Source of the DNA: Cupriavidus metallidurans CH34
GTDB taxonomy: Bacteria > Pseudomonadota > Gammaproteobacteria > Burkholderiales > Burkholderiaceae
Reading direction: 5' to 3'
Assembly (NCBI RefSeq): GCF_000196015.1
Contig: NC_007974.2
Span: 1,302,001 to 1,366,000 of the forward strand
DNA: 64,000 bases
This document shows positions 8,563 to 17,700 of this stretch, in pieces. Made by a program: the position numbers and the translations under genes. The notes under the pieces were generated by a model, which had not been told where the DNA came from, made no database searches, and saw only the letters and a program-made list of their open reading frames with translations. Positions within the stretch are counted from its first letter, which is position 1. The number at the start of each line of letters is the position of its first letter.

Positions 8563-8859
8563 TCAGAGACGGCAGACGCCATCCAGATACGCCTTGCGCC
8601 AGCGCACGATCCGGATGTCGGCGAACAGGCCGGCCGTGAAGAACGGATCGGCCTCGATCAGTGCCCGCGCGGCCTCGCGTGTGTCCACGTCGACGATGTA
8701 GATGCCACCGCCGCCATCGCTGCCGTCATCATTGAGCTTGGCCCCGCAGGCCAGCAGCAGCTTGCTGTTCTCCGCCAGGAACTCCAGGTGCGCGGGCCGG
8801 TTGGCCTGGCGAACGTGCTGGTGTTCGGGCTTGTCGAAGGTCTCAATGAGGTACGGCAT
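8563..8859 (-). CDS. YciI-like protein
   Basis: A 98-aa protein with a YCII-related domain (MPYLIETFDKP, then RPAHLEFLAENSKLLLACGAK, GGIYIVDVDTREAARALIEADPFFTAGLF). This ferredoxin-like fold resembles muconolactone isomerase, and some members are chlorohydroxyquinol or catechol pathway dehydrochlorinases or isomerases. It is the second gene of the catabolic operon, 22 bp before the cyclase-family gene. A role as an isomerase or accessory enzyme in the same pathway is plausible from context only. Confidence 0.82.
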   Translation of the reverse strand: MPYLIETFDKPEHQHVRQANRPAHLEFLAENSKLLLACGAKLNDDGSDGGGGIYIVDVDTREAARALIEADPFFTAGLFADIRIVRWRKAYLDGVCRL

Positions 8860-8881
8860 CGAATGTCTCCTGTATCGGTTG

Positions 8882-10219
8882 TCAGATCTGCGCGCCCCAG
8901 GCCAGCATGGCGACGATATAGATCGCGCCGACCCAGAACATCATGATCACGGTGTAGCCCATCACGTCCTTGAGCTTCAGCTTCGACAGCGCCAGCGCCG
9001 GCAGAATCCAGAACGGCTGCACCAGGTCATTCCAGGCGTTGCCGAGCATGACCGACATCGACGTCTGCGCCACCGAGCTGTTGATGGCCTTGGCCGCGTC
9101 GATCATGAACGGACCCTGGATCACCCAGTGGCCACCGCCGGACGGCGCGAAGAAGTTGATCACGAACGAGCTGACCAGACCCCAGAACGGCAGCGTCTGC
9201 GGCGTGGCGATATCGACGAACACGCGCGAGATGCTGTCCACCAGCCCGGAGCCGGCCATGACCGCCATGATGCCTGCGTAGAACGGATACTGCAGGATGA
9301 TGCCGGAGATCGTCTTGATGCCTTCGTTCAGCTTGGCCACGTAGTTGGCCGGGGTGCCCAGCAACAGCACGCCGATAAACAGGATCAGGAAGTTGATCAG
9401 GTTCAGGTCCAGCGAACCACCCTGCGAGAAATGCAGACCCGCGTAGGCCAGCCCGCACAGGCCGATGATCAGGCTCAGCAGGCGGCTGTTGTTCATGCGC
9501 GTGGCAAGCGTGTTCTCGATGCCCATGCTGTGGCCGTGCCCGGCGGCGCGGTCCTCGGAGCTGTTCTCCTCGCGGATTTCCACCACTTCCTTGGCGTCAC
9601 GCGGGTGCAGCATCGCGTTGAGCAGCGGCAGCGTGACGATGACGGCAAGGCTCGTCAGCAGCATCGGTGTGGAGAAGATCGTCTCCTTGAGACCGATCAC
9701 GCCCATCAGCTTTTCCATCGGGTGGCCCGGGGTGGAGATCAGTACCGGGATGCTGGCAGACAGGCCCAGGCCATACATCGTGAAGCCGCTGTAGGCCGAG
9801 GCGATGATCAGGGGGTAATGCACGCCCTTGACCTTCAGCGCCAGCTTGCGGGCGATGATGCCGCCGATCACCAGGCCGAAGCCCCAGTTCAGGTAGCTGC
9901 CGATACCGCCGACCAGTGTGGCCACGATGATGGCGCCGCGCGGCGTCTGCACGCGGGCGACGATGGCATTGAGGAAGCGGTCGACCAGCGGCGCGGTGGC
10001 CAGCACGTAGCCCATCGCCAGAATCACCGCCATCTGGGTGGTGAACGAGAGCAGGTTCCAGAACCCCTTGCCCCAGTTCGTGATGACCGCCTGGGCGGCC
10101 TGTCCTTCTACCAGCATTGCCATGACCATCGTCAGCAACGTCAGGCCGATGGCGAATACAAAGGGGTCCGGCAAATACCGGCGCATCAGTTCAGTAAAGA
10201 ACCCGGCGACCTTACTCAA
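8882..10219 (-). CDS. atoE: AtoE-family short-chain fatty acid transporter
   Basis: A 445-aa polytopic membrane protein matching AtoE in length and motifs (FFTELMRRYLPDPFVFAIGLTL near the N-terminus; FAPSGGGHWVIQGPFM, then MLGNAWNDLVQPFWILPALA near the C-terminus). About 12 hydrophobic helices are visible. AtoE-type carriers import short-chain fatty acids such as acetoacetate or butyrate. It is first in the operon, with a good sigma-70-like promoter upstream at 10299-10327. In front of a cyclase-family hydrolase, CatC and PcaD it may import the unknown substrate of this pathway, or an acid product. Confidence 0.88.
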   Translation of the reverse strand: MSKVAGFFTELMRRYLPDPFVFAIGLTLLTMVMAMLVEGQAAQAVITNWGKGFWNLLSFTTQMAVILAMGYVLATAPLVDRFLNAIVARVQTPRGAIIVATLVGGIGSYLNWGFGLVIGGIIARKLALKVKGVHYPLIIASAYSGFTMYGLGLSASIPVLISTPGHPMEKLMGVIGLKETIFSTPMLLTSLAVIVTLPLLNAMLHPRDAKEVVEIREENSSEDRAAGHGHSMGIENTLATRMNNSRLLSLIIGLCGLAYAGLHFSQGGSLDLNLINFLILFIGVLLLGTPANYVAKLNEGIKTISGIILQYPFYAGIMAVMAGSGLVDSISRVFVDIATPQTLPFWGLVSSFVINFFAPSGGGHWVIQGPFMIDAAKAINSSVAQTSMSVMLGNAWNDLVQPFWILPALALSKLKLKDVMGYTVIMMFWVGAIYIVAMLAWGAQI

Positions 10220-10298
10220 GATCTGTCTCCTACGAAATCCGAAATGAACGCATATCGAACTAGCGTTCTACATGCGAACGTCTTGTATGAAGATCGGG

Positions 10299-10327
10299 AG
10301 CGTAAGAGTCCGAATGCGCAAAGTCAA
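10299..10327 (-). promoter_or_regulatory. Promoter of the atoE-catC-pcaD operon
   Basis: On the minus strand TTGACT (10322-10327) is followed after exactly 17 bp by TACGCT (10299-10304), about 80 bp before the atoE start. The -35 is near-consensus and the -10 is weak, as expected for a regulated promoter. An AT-rich imperfect palindrome (ttaatgaattgcttaatta, about 10329-10347) lies directly upstream of the -35 and could bind an activator. Confidence 0.6.
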
Positions 10328-10524
10328 GTTAATGAATTGCTTAATTAGTGCGAAAGTCACAACTATCCGATGCTGCATTGCAGCGCGACATGCTCTGCGT
10401 GACCCAGGGCTTCTGGCCTTGTAAATACGCCAGCAATCGGATTGCGCAGTGCAGCATTGACGTGCGGACGGACGGCCTAGATCTGGCCGATATCCGCACA
10501 GAACCGCCATGCAGAAAGGAGAAT

Positions 10525-10550
10525 GCCCCGGCCAACGAGCGTGCCGGGGC
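10525..10550 (-). terminator. Candidate terminator of the buf-doxX operon
   Basis: GCCCCGGC (10525-10532) and GCCGGGGC (10543-10550) form a perfect 8-bp stem with a 10-nt loop about 55 nt after the doxX stop. The downstream minus-strand sequence (ATTCTCCTTTC) has only a poor U-tract, so termination may be partial. Confidence 0.5.
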
Positions 10551-10603
10551 GGAAGGAGAAGACGCGAGAGGTTTCTCGGGCCAGGTTGAGGTCCACTTGA
10601 GGG

Positions 10604-11074
10604 CTACTTGATGCCGAATCGGCGGTCGAGCGAAAAGGCGCCGGCACCCCGGCCAATCAGGAAGAGTTGCAACGCGGCCCAGGTCAGGTGCGTGGGCCAG
10701 GCATCGGGATAGACAAAGATCTCGATGACCAGCGTCATCCCCAGCAGCGCGAACGCCGAAAATCGCGTGAACAGGCCGAGCACCAGCAGCACCGGAAACA
10801 GGTGCTCGGCGTACGCGGCCAGATGGGCCGCGAGTTCGGGCGGGATCAGCGGCAAGTTGTACTCCTGCTCGAACAGCGAATAGGTGCTGTCCTTGATCGT
10901 CAGCAGCCCGGTGACCTTGGTGCGGCCCGACAGGAAGAACACCGAGGCAATTGCCAGCCGTGCCAGCAATGCCAGAAACGAGTCGCTGATCAGCCGCGAG
11001 GCCCGCGTTGTAAGGTTCGACCAGAGCGTGGTATCGGCCCGCACTGGGGAATCGGTATGAGATACGTTTGACAT
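10604..11074 (-). CDS. DoxX-family membrane protein of the buf operon
   Basis: A 156-aa protein with four hydrophobic segments and the DoxX core ([22 protein letters not shown], then [33 protein letters not shown]). ATG at 11074 has GAGG 6 nt upstream; a longer frame to 11290 only overlaps the previous gene. DoxX-like proteins are common last genes of bufferin-type operons. The role there is not established; suggestions include a redox or quinone-linked membrane partner. It starts 25 bp after the bufC stop and is probably co-transcribed with bufA, bufB and bufC. Confidence 0.82.
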   Translation of the reverse strand: MSNVSHTDSPVRADTTLWSNLTTRASRLISDSFLALLARLAIASVFFLSGRTKVTGLLTIKDSTYSLFEQEYNLPLIPPELAAHLAAYAEHLFPVLLVLGLFTRFSAFALLGMTLVIEIFVYPDAWPTHLTWAALQLFLIGRGAGAFSLDRRFGIK

Positions 11075-11099
11075 GGCTACCTCGGCAAGCTGGATAGGC

Positions 11100-11876
11100 T
11101 CAGTGAATGTCTGCGCCGTGAATGTCTGCGAAAACCCGCGCGCCAAGCAGCGTGGCCAGCAGGCGGGCGATGTCGATGCCGGGCTCGGCAACCATGGCGG
11201 ACTGGCTGGCGATCTGAAGGTTGGCGCCTGCGGCGCAGGCATCCAGAAAGGCGCACATGCCCTGCGTGGCGTGTTGCCAGACCACGGCACCTTCTGGCCG
11301 CGTCAGCAAGGCGCCCTCCCCGATCCATTCGAGTTCGCCATCAAGGTCACGCTGCTCCCGATTTGCCCGCCAGATCGTGAAGGCAGGCGTTTCGAACCAG
11401 CGCCAGCGCACGCTGGCGCATGGCCGTAGCGCCGCGCCAAGGAGATCGCCCCCGTTCAGCGTGGCCAGTGCCGCCGCGTCCAGCGCCTCGTCATCGGCGG
11501 CCAGGTGGGACTCGGTCCAGAGGCGATCCAGACGTGCCACGTCCGGCAGGTATGGCAGTGCCGCGGCAGGCTCGAATCCCGACAGGAAATCCGCGAATTC
11601 CTGCCCATACTCAATCAGGCAGACGCTGCGCGGGGGCTCCGCGCAGACGTGGATCAGCGCCGCCGCGCGAAACCAGTCCTCTCCTACCAGCCGCAGGACC
11701 GTCGGGAAATTCGCGGCCAGCGCATCCACACAGCCCTTGAGCACGGTGTTGCGATAGACCTTGAAGCCGGGCTGCTGCGTCAGCGGCGTGATTGGGGTCC
11801 ACGGCGGCGCGATGCCCGGCGGCGCCAGAATGGCGCGCAGGAAATCGTCCTGAAAGTGATGTCCGTTGGCGTTCAT
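11100..11876 (-). CDS. bufC: BufC/HvfC-type RiPP partner protein (DUF2063)
   Basis: A 258-aa protein. The first 95 residues match the DUF2063 domain ([49 protein letters not shown]), which recruits the precursor peptide to its DUF692 enzyme. The rest is a less conserved C-terminal domain. Its start overlaps the bufB stop by ATGA, typical of coupled BufB-BufC pairs. BufC-type proteins are needed with BufB for peptide modification in characterised relatives. The last residues read ADIHGADIH because of a 15-bp duplication at 11103-11130. Confidence 0.88.
   Translation of the reverse strand: MNANGHHFQDDFLRAILAPPGIAPPWTPITPLTQQPGFKVYRNTVLKGCVDALAANFPTVLRLVGEDWFRAAALIHVCAEPPRSVCLIEYGQEFADFLSGFEPAAALPYLPDVARLDRLWTESHLAADDEALDAAALATLNGGDLLGAALRPCASVRWRWFETPAFTIWRANREQRDLDGELEWIGEGALLTRPEGAVVWQHATQGMCAFLDACAAGANLQIASQSAMVAEPGIDIARLLATLLGARVFADIHGADIH
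11103..11130. repeat. 15-bp tandem duplication at the 3' end of bufC
   Basis: GTGAATGTCTGCG occurs at 11103-11115 and again at 11118-11130, a period of 15 bp. It lengthens the BufC C-terminus by five residues without shifting frame. Confidence 0.7.
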
Positions 11877-12709
11877 GATGTGGCGACCTCCGCGTCCAGG
11901 ATGGACTGTGCGCGATCCCGCTCGTCAAGCAAGTCGGCGAATTCGGGAATGTTGTCGTCCCGTTCGATCAGCGTCGGACGCTCACCTACCCGCGCCACGA
12001 AGCGGCGATATAGCGACCAGACGGCCTCCGCCACCGGCGCATCGTGCGAGTCGATCAGCAGTGACGCGCCGAACTCGTCGTCGAAGCTGTGTCCGGCCAG
12101 ATGAATCTCCCGCACGGCTTCGGCCGGCACGCGGGTCAGGTAGTCCCACGCGTCGTAACCCATGTTTCGGGCGCTGACGTAAACGTTGTTAATGTCCAGC
12201 AGCAGCCCGCAACCGGTGCGCCGCACCAGTTCGGCCAGAAAATCGGTCTCGCTCCAGTCGTGCTCGTCCATGCGCAGGTAGTGCGACGGGTTCTCCAGCG
12301 CGATGGCACATCCAAGGCGGTCCTGAACGCGGGAGATATTGGCCGCCACTTTCGCCAGTCTTGCCGTGGTCCGCGCCACCGGCAATAGATCCGGCACGTA
12401 GCGCCCGTCCAGCGTCGACCACGCCAGATGCTCGGAAACCAGCACCGGCTCGATCCGCCGCAACAGTGCGTGAAGCCGATCGAGATGCGCCTCGTCCGGC
12501 GGGGCATCGCCCGCCAATGACAGCGACACGCCGTGCAGTGCCACCGGATGGCGCTCCCTGATGGCCGTCAGCCACGCCAGGCGCGGACCGCCGGCCATCA
12601 GGTAGTTCTCCGGGTGGACCTCGAACCACAGGCCCGGCTCGGCGCATTGCAGCGCCTGCTCGAAGTGTTGCGGCTTGAGTCCAAGCCCCGCGCGTGGTGT
12701 CGCTGTCAT
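11873..12709 (-). CDS. bufB: BufB, DUF692 peptide-modifying enzyme (MbnB/TglH relative)
   Basis: A 278-aa TIM-barrel protein of the DUF692 family, the multinuclear iron enzymes that modify cysteine in RiPP precursors. Visible signatures: [39 protein letters not shown] (iron ligands His/Glu), [20 protein letters not shown] and REIHLAGHS. In bufferin systems the product converts cysteines to 5-thiooxazoles. The ATG at 12709 is chosen over an upstream in-frame TTG (12724) because GGAG lies 8 nt before it. It is second in the buf operon, 31 bp after bufA. Confidence 0.92.
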   Translation of the reverse strand: MTATPRAGLGLKPQHFEQALQCAEPGLWFEVHPENYLMAGGPRLAWLTAIRERHPVALHGVSLSLAGDAPPDEAHLDRLHALLRRIEPVLVSEHLAWSTLDGRYVPDLLPVARTTARLAKVAANISRVQDRLGCAIALENPSHYLRMDEHDWSETDFLAELVRRTGCGLLLDINNVYVSARNMGYDAWDYLTRVPAEAVREIHLAGHSFDDEFGASLLIDSHDAPVAEAVWSLYRRFVARVGERPTLIERDDNIPEFADLLDERDRAQSILDAEVATS

Positions 12710-12740
12710 GGTAGACGTCTCCAACGGGCTGCTATCCGGC

Positions 12741-13025
12741 TTACATCGGCTTCAGCGTGCCCATGCCGTGCGGCGTCTTGATCGTCGCGCAGGTACCAAC
12801 GGGCACGGACTTGAAGTGGTCGCGCTCGTAATCGGTCTTCTGGGTACCGGCGCACGTCGTGCCCGCCCCCGCCTTGCAATCGTTCTGGCCGGCCATGGCC
12901 ACGCCGTAGCACTTCTCCATGGCGGGCTTGTCCTTGGACGGCTGCATGGTGCTGTTCTGCGCCAGGGCGACGCCCGAAGTCAGGGCGGCCAGGGTCACGG
13001 CGGCGGCGAGCTTGATGGTGTTCAT
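12741..13025 (-). CDS. bufA: BufA1-type bufferin precursor peptide (DUF2282)
   Basis: A 94-aa precursor with a Sec signal peptide (residues 1-22, ending SGVALA) and four cysteines (C39, C50, C58, C79) in [22 protein letters not shown] and VGTCATI. This pattern and the [14 protein letters not shown] box define the DUF2282 bufferin precursors, secreted copper-buffering RiPPs modified at central cysteines by BufB and BufC. AAGGAG lies 7 nt before the ATG at 13025. The promoter about 120 bp upstream has the TGTAACC-N16-CGAA form expected for the neighbouring ECF sigma factor, so expression is probably metal- or stress-induced. Confidence 0.92.
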   Translation of the reverse strand: MNTIKLAAAVTLAALTSGVALAQNSTMQPSKDKPAMEKCYGVAMAGQNDCKAGAGTTCAGTQKTDYERDHFKSVPVGTCATIKTPHGMGTLKPM

Positions 13026-13142
13026 GGCGATACTCCTTGAGAGCGGATCAATGTGAAGGGAAGTCAGATATCCGTGGTCCCGCCCGGCCTGCCTTGCGAC
13101 GCAAGGTTGTTGGGCTCGGTGGTCGGATGATCTGACTGTCAA

Positions 13143-13169
13143 TTCGCGGGGGATCCGTCACCGGTTACA
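13143..13169 (-). promoter_or_regulatory. ECF (SigF-type) promoter of the buf operon
   Basis: On the minus strand TGTAACC (13163-13169) is separated by exactly 16 bp from CGAA (13143-13146). This equals the consensus I recall for Caulobacter SigF-dependent promoters, and SigF is the family with NrsF/DUF1109 anti-sigmas. It lies about 120 bp before bufA. The mirror-image element at 13202-13228 drives the opposite unit. Confidence 0.82.
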
Positions 13170-13201
13170 GCCGCCCGGGAGAATATTTTTTTGTGGTCCG
13201 C

Positions 13202-13228
13202 TGTAACCGGATGGCGCCCGCCGACGAA
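13202..13228 (+). promoter_or_regulatory. ECF (SigF-type) promoter of the sigma/anti-sigma operon
   Basis: TGTAACC (13202-13208), a 16-bp spacer, then CGAA (13225-13228), identical in form to the divergent promoter at 13143-13169. The two -35 elements lie within a 10-bp inverted repeat (CCGGTTACAG / CTGTAACCGG). The arrangement implies autoregulation by the ECF sigma factor. Confidence 0.82.
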
Positions 13229-13242
13229 TAACGGAGAAGCAC

Positions 13243-13302
13243 ATGCACGCGGATTGTCGCCATGGGTGCACTCACATATCATTTCGAAGCGATCACCCCT
13301 GA
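13243..13302 (+). CDS. Possible His/Cys-rich leader peptide
   Basis: A 19-codon frame (MHADCRHGCTHISFRSDHP) with a good ribosome-binding site (ACGGAGAAGCAC directly before ATG), starting about 15 nt after the CGAA element of the sigma operon promoter. It has two cysteines and five histidines, closely spaced (HADCRHGCTH). It is out of frame with, and overlaps, the first codons usually assigned to the sigma factor, whose upstream-most start has no ribosome-binding site. It may be a regulatory leader; chance cannot be excluded. Confidence 0.35.
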   Translation: MHADCRHGCTHISFRSDHP

Positions 13303-13936
13303 ACCTCGTGACGATGTTGATCGATCAAATCTCCGCGCAGTCGTCGCCTGCATGAAGCCCGCTCCCGAGCGCGCCGGCATGGAGGCGATGGATGCGGTGG
13401 AGCAGCGCCTGCGTGCGCTGCTCCTGGCCGGCCTGGGTGGCGATCAGGCCGCCTATCATGCATTCCTGACCGAACTGACCGGCCGGCTGCGCGCCTTTGT
13501 CCGGCGGCGGCTCTATCAGTTGCAGGATGAAGTCGAGGACATCGTCCAGGAAACGCTTCTGGCGGTGCACAACGCCCGGCACACCTACCGCGCCGAGGAA
13601 CCGCTGACGGCGTGGGTCTACGCGATTGCCCGCTACAAGCTGCTGGATTTCCTGCGTAGCCGTTCCCGTCACGGGGCGACGGAGTCGCTGGACGATGTCG
13701 CGGACATCCTCTGCCATAGCGACGACGCGCCGGCGCACGATGCACGACTCGACCTGAGCGGCCTGCTCGAGCAACTGCCGGACAAGCAGCGGCTACCGAT
13801 CCTGCACGTGAAACTGGAGGGCCTGTCGGTGGCGGAGACCGCCCGGCTGACGGGGCTGTCCGAATCGGCGGTCAAGGTAGGTATTCATCGCGGGCTCAAG
13901 GCATTGGCCGCCAAAGCCCGCCTGTTCACATCATGA
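13262..13936 (+). CDS. ECF sigma factor (SigF-type)
   Basis: Up to 224 aa. Region 2 spans about residues 70-135 (ELTGRLRAFVRRRL, DIVQETLLAVHNARHTYR, LTAWVYAIARYKLLDFLRSRSRH) and region 4 about 165-220 (LLEQLPDKQRLPILHVKLEGLSVAETARLTGLSESAVKVGIHRGLKAL). The ATG at 13262 lacks a ribosome-binding site; starts at 13352, 13379 or 13388 would keep all conserved regions. It overlaps the NrsF gene by ATGA, a standard sigma/anti-sigma pair. The divergent promoters match the motif recognised by SigF proteins, so it probably controls itself and the buf operon in response to copper or related stress. Confidence 0.9.
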   Translation: MGALTYHFEAITPEPRDDVDRSNLRAVVACMKPAPERAGMEAMDAVEQRLRALLLAGLGGDQAAYHAFLTELTGRLRAFVRRRLYQLQDEVEDIVQETLLAVHNARHTYRAEEPLTAWVYAIARYKLLDFLRSRSRHGATESLDDVADILCHSDDAPAHDARLDLSGLLEQLPDKQRLPILHVKLEGLSVAETARLTGLSESAVKVGIHRGLKALAAKARLFTS

Positions 13937-14574
13937 AGACAGACGATCTCATCTCCCTGCTGGCCACCGGCATCCGCCCGGTGGACCCGCACATCATGCA
14001 CCGGGCATTCGTCCGGGCGCTCTGCGCCGGTGCCGCCGGCGCGCTCCTGCTGCTGACCATGACGTATGGGGTGCGCCCAGACATCCGCGTGATGCTGGTC
14101 ACGCCGATCTTCTGGCTCAAGGTGGCGTTTCCGCTGTCGCTGGCAATCGGCGCATTCGTTGTGCTGAAACGGCTGGTGGTGCCCGGCGCGCAGGTGGGTA
14201 CCCGTTGGGCGGTGCCCGGCGTGCCGGTGCTGGCGGTGTGGATCGGCGCCCTGGCGGTGCTGGCCAATGTGCCGGCAACCGAGCGGCTGTCACTGATGCT
14301 CGGCATGACGTGGAGGACCTGCCCGTTCAATATCGTGTTCCTGTCCTTGCCGCTGTGCGTGGCGCTGGTCTGGGCGGTTCGGCAGATGGCCCCAACGAAC
14401 CTCCGCGCCGCCAGCGCCCTGGCCGGACTGCTCGCCGGTTCGGTGGCGACTATCGTCTATTGCCTGCATTGCCCCGAAATGGAGGTCCCGTTCTGGGCAA
14501 TCTGGTATCTGGCCGGGATGCTGATTCCGGCGGCGCTGGGCTGGCTGCTCGGCCCGCGCCTGCTGCGCTGGTGA
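13933..14574 (+). CDS. nrsF: NrsF-type (DUF1109) anti-sigma factor
   Basis: A 213-aa protein with six hydrophobic helices after a short cytoplasmic N-terminus (MKTDDLISLLATGIRPVDP), the typical layout of DUF1109/NrsF negative regulators of SigF. Two conserved cysteine-bearing loops are present: TWRTCPFNIVFLSLP and YCLHCPEMEVPFW. In Caulobacter, cysteines in the equivalent protein are needed to sense heavy-metal stress. ATGA overlap with the sigma gene indicates coupled translation. It should hold the sigma factor at the membrane until a signal arrives. Confidence 0.88.
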   Translation: MKTDDLISLLATGIRPVDPHIMHRAFVRALCAGAAGALLLLTMTYGVRPDIRVMLVTPIFWLKVAFPLSLAIGAFVVLKRLVVPGAQVGTRWAVPGVPVLAVWIGALAVLANVPATERLSLMLGMTWRTCPFNIVFLSLPLCVALVWAVRQMAPTNLRAASALAGLLAGSVATIVYCLHCPEMEVPFWAIWYLAGMLIPAALGWLLGPRLLRW

Positions 14575-14742
14575 GACGCCACGGCCACACCCTGCCCCCC
14601 GCGCGTGGCCCGTCTCAGATCTGATCTGCAAGATATCGAATTCCGCAAACGCGCGGACTGAATATATTGGCTGTGTCCCGGGACGCTGCCCGTGACCCCG
14701 TTTCTTGCAAACAATCAGAACATTCTCTGAAAGGGGGCTGCG

Positions 14743-17700
14743 ATGGTCAGCAGAGTCCCGCGCAAGCCGACGCCGGCCGCCGGCAAGACAACTTCAGTCC
14801 AGACGCGTGTCGATGGCCCCGTGGTAATCCGGCCGATTCCGATCCCGATCCCGCTCCCTGTCGCGCCCGATCCCAATCAGAATTTCTTCGACGCGGGCCG
14901 CCCCGGTCAGCCAGTGGTCCGGCAGGACGACCTGCTCGTGCTGCGGGTGGAACTGAACAATCTGACCGTGCAGCGAGGCAGCCCGCCTCGGCTGCGCAAG
15001 ACTGGCAGCGGTGTGGCCACGCTGGTCCTGCATTTTCCACCTCAGTCGATCTTCGAGCAGGCGTTCGCCGAATCCTCCCCGCCAGCCGTAGATCCCCCCG
15101 TCACGCTGCCCGCGCGCGCGCGTATCGCGGGGGAATCGCGGATCGCGTTTGCCGTGCCTGATGGCTTCGATATCCCATACACGCTTGAAGGCGTGCTTAC
15201 GGCCGTGCGCGATCTGCCACTGGCCGTGGGCGCCAATGCCCTGCCGCCCACGGCCGCGCAACCGCCCCTGTCTTTTCCCGAATGGCTCGGCGGACTGATC
15301 GCGCAGGCAACCGGCAGCCTGACGCTGGCCCAGCGCGCCGCCCTGCCGAGCATCACGCTACGCAACCTGAAGCTCGCATCGGTCCAGCGCGATACGTCGA
15401 CGCTTGAGCGGCGGCAGGTGGCCCCGGCTACGGCACGGCGCCGTGCGGCCCTGCCGGCCATCGACGTTCGCCGGGGCGTTACCACGGACGTCGGGCTCGG
15501 TCCGATCCTGTCGGGCCTGAAACCCCGTCCCGCCGAGCCTACCGCCCAGCAGACCGCGCTGGAGGTACCCTGGCGCCTGATCCTGAGCCCCGATGCCGAT
15601 GAGCGCTGGCATCACGCGGTGGCGCCAGTCACCACGCCGGACGGGCATACGGAGCTATGGCACACCCAGCTCGTGGCACCCACCGATCAGGGCACCATCG
15701 TGCCCCCGCACCCCGACCCCAACCGCATCGTGCGCGCGGTCTGGGCGCTGGCGGGTGAAGGGACGTCGAAGCCGATGCAGGCCAAGTTTCCGGCCGCCGT
15801 CGGGGAACTGCCCGCTCCCGTGGACATGCCGTTCAAGGCAGCACTCAACGACATGGACCGCTACAGCATTGTCCATCTGTCGTCCAACTTCTCGCGCTCT
15901 GGCTACACCCCCGCCGCGATTCCTGCCGATCAGTTGATGCTCTCCGCGCTGGGCGCGTGGATCAACGTGCGTGGCGTATGGGACGGCCCCCAGTCGATCG
16001 ACCTCGTCGCCTGGACCCATCGCGGCAGCATGGGGCGCGACCACTACGTGCGCACGGTCAAGCGCGGGTTTCTATGGCCCTTCGGGCACCGCGCGGTGCT
16101 GGTCGAAGTCACCGAGCGAAAATTCCAGCATGGCGGTGTGCCCGGCAATGCGGCGGTGCTACGCAAGCGTACGTTCATCATCGTGCGCGAACGCGAGCGG
16201 GCCTTCACGGAGACCGATCTGCGCAGCGGTACCGATGGCCGTACGCAACTGCACCTGCAGATGCCCCTGACCAGCGTGCGCATCCTGAGCCTGGTGACGC
16301 CGGACCTGAGCCCGGTAACGCCGACGACGGCCCCGATCTGGCCCCTGGTCGGCGGCGTGCCGTTTCCGTTCCGCTGCGAAGGCACGGATCTCGACGGGCG
16401 CGCCATCCGCTTCGACCTGCCGATGGTGTTCATGTATGAATCCATCGCCATGGACCCGAGCACTGCGAACGACACGTTCGCCAAAGCGCAGACGCTTTGG
16501 GATCAAGGGCTGCCACCCGGCGAGGTCCCCGGCACGGGACGTGGCGCGACGATGGCGCCGCAATCGATGACGCTGGCGCGCAGCGCCCAGCCCGGTGACA
16601 CGATGCTGGAGGTGCGCGAGCTACGCTTCGGCGCGGAAGCCGGCACCGGCAATCCAACGCTGAAGGCGTACGGCCAGACCCAGCAGCGTCCCGCCTTCTA
16701 TCCGAAGGTGGTTCGGGCCACGGTGCGCATTCCTGCATTGGCGCAGCTTACCGGCAGCGGCGACGCCAACGTGGTGGAATGGAACAACACCTACCTGGCC
16801 AGCGAGTTCGGCGCGGACAACAAGGGACAGGTGTTCGTCAACATCGTGCCAGGCGATCCGAAGAACCAGGCCCGGCTCGATTTCTCCGCACAGGGGGATC
16901 GCGCCGGCGGCTTCGTCCAGCCGAACCTCAGTCCGAGCGCGGTGTCTCGCCTGACCGGGCCGGTCACCGGCTCTGTCAACGATTTCGTGGGCGGGCGCAT
17001 GACCGGGTCGGATGCCTTCCCCGGCGCCGGACTGCCCAACCTTCCGTTGCTGTTCGGATGCATTCCACTCGGCGCGGTCATTGAGACAGTGACGTCGTTG
17101 GTGGACACGCCCGAGCAGGTGCCGCGCTTTGTCTCGGAGTGCGGCAGCCAGGCCGAACTATTCCTGAACGGTCTGGCGCAGCTTTATGCCGCCTTGACTG
17201 GGCTGGCCGGGCAGACAGGCAGCGCCGCCACGGGCGGGGTGAGCGCCATTGGCTCGACGGTGGCAGACCTGAAACAGCAGGCCGCCACCTACGCGCCGGG
17301 CCTCGTTGCCGATGCGCAGGCGCGACTGGACGCCCTGCAAGCCGCGCTGACCGCACTCAGCAACGCTATCGCGCCGCTGGTCAACACGTCGATCGACGCA
17401 GCGCCTGCTCTGCCCAATCTCGCCACGGCGATCACGGCTGTGCAGAGCGCCTCGGATCAATTGCGCGCCACCGCAGGTGCGACGGTCGCCGGTGTCTCGC
17501 TACCCGCTGGCCTGCGTCAGTCGCTGATTCAGGCCGCCAACGTTGCCACGGCGCTTGCCGGCGACCTCGGCACGGTGGCCGCGCTGGTGGCCGAAGGCAA
17601 GGCGCTGTTCGCCGCGCTCGATGCGATCCTCGGCGACCCGAAGGCGTTCCAGGCCCTGCTGAGCGATGCGGATGCGCTTTTTGCCCACCTCAAGGCCGTG

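Larger units (their letters stand above)
10220..10603. other. Gene-free region between atoE and doxX
   Basis: About 380 bp. It holds the atoE promoter and upstream palindrome on its left and a candidate terminator for the buf-doxX operon on its right. In between, TGCTGCATTGC (about 10372) and GCAGTGCAGCA (about 10446) form an imperfect inverted repeat about 75 bp apart. I see no gene there. Confidence 0.4.

Noticed and set aside
10268..10510. 80-codon minus-strand frame in the atoE upstream gap
   Set aside because: It overlaps the promoter of atoE, lacks a ribosome-binding site and has no coding-like codon use.
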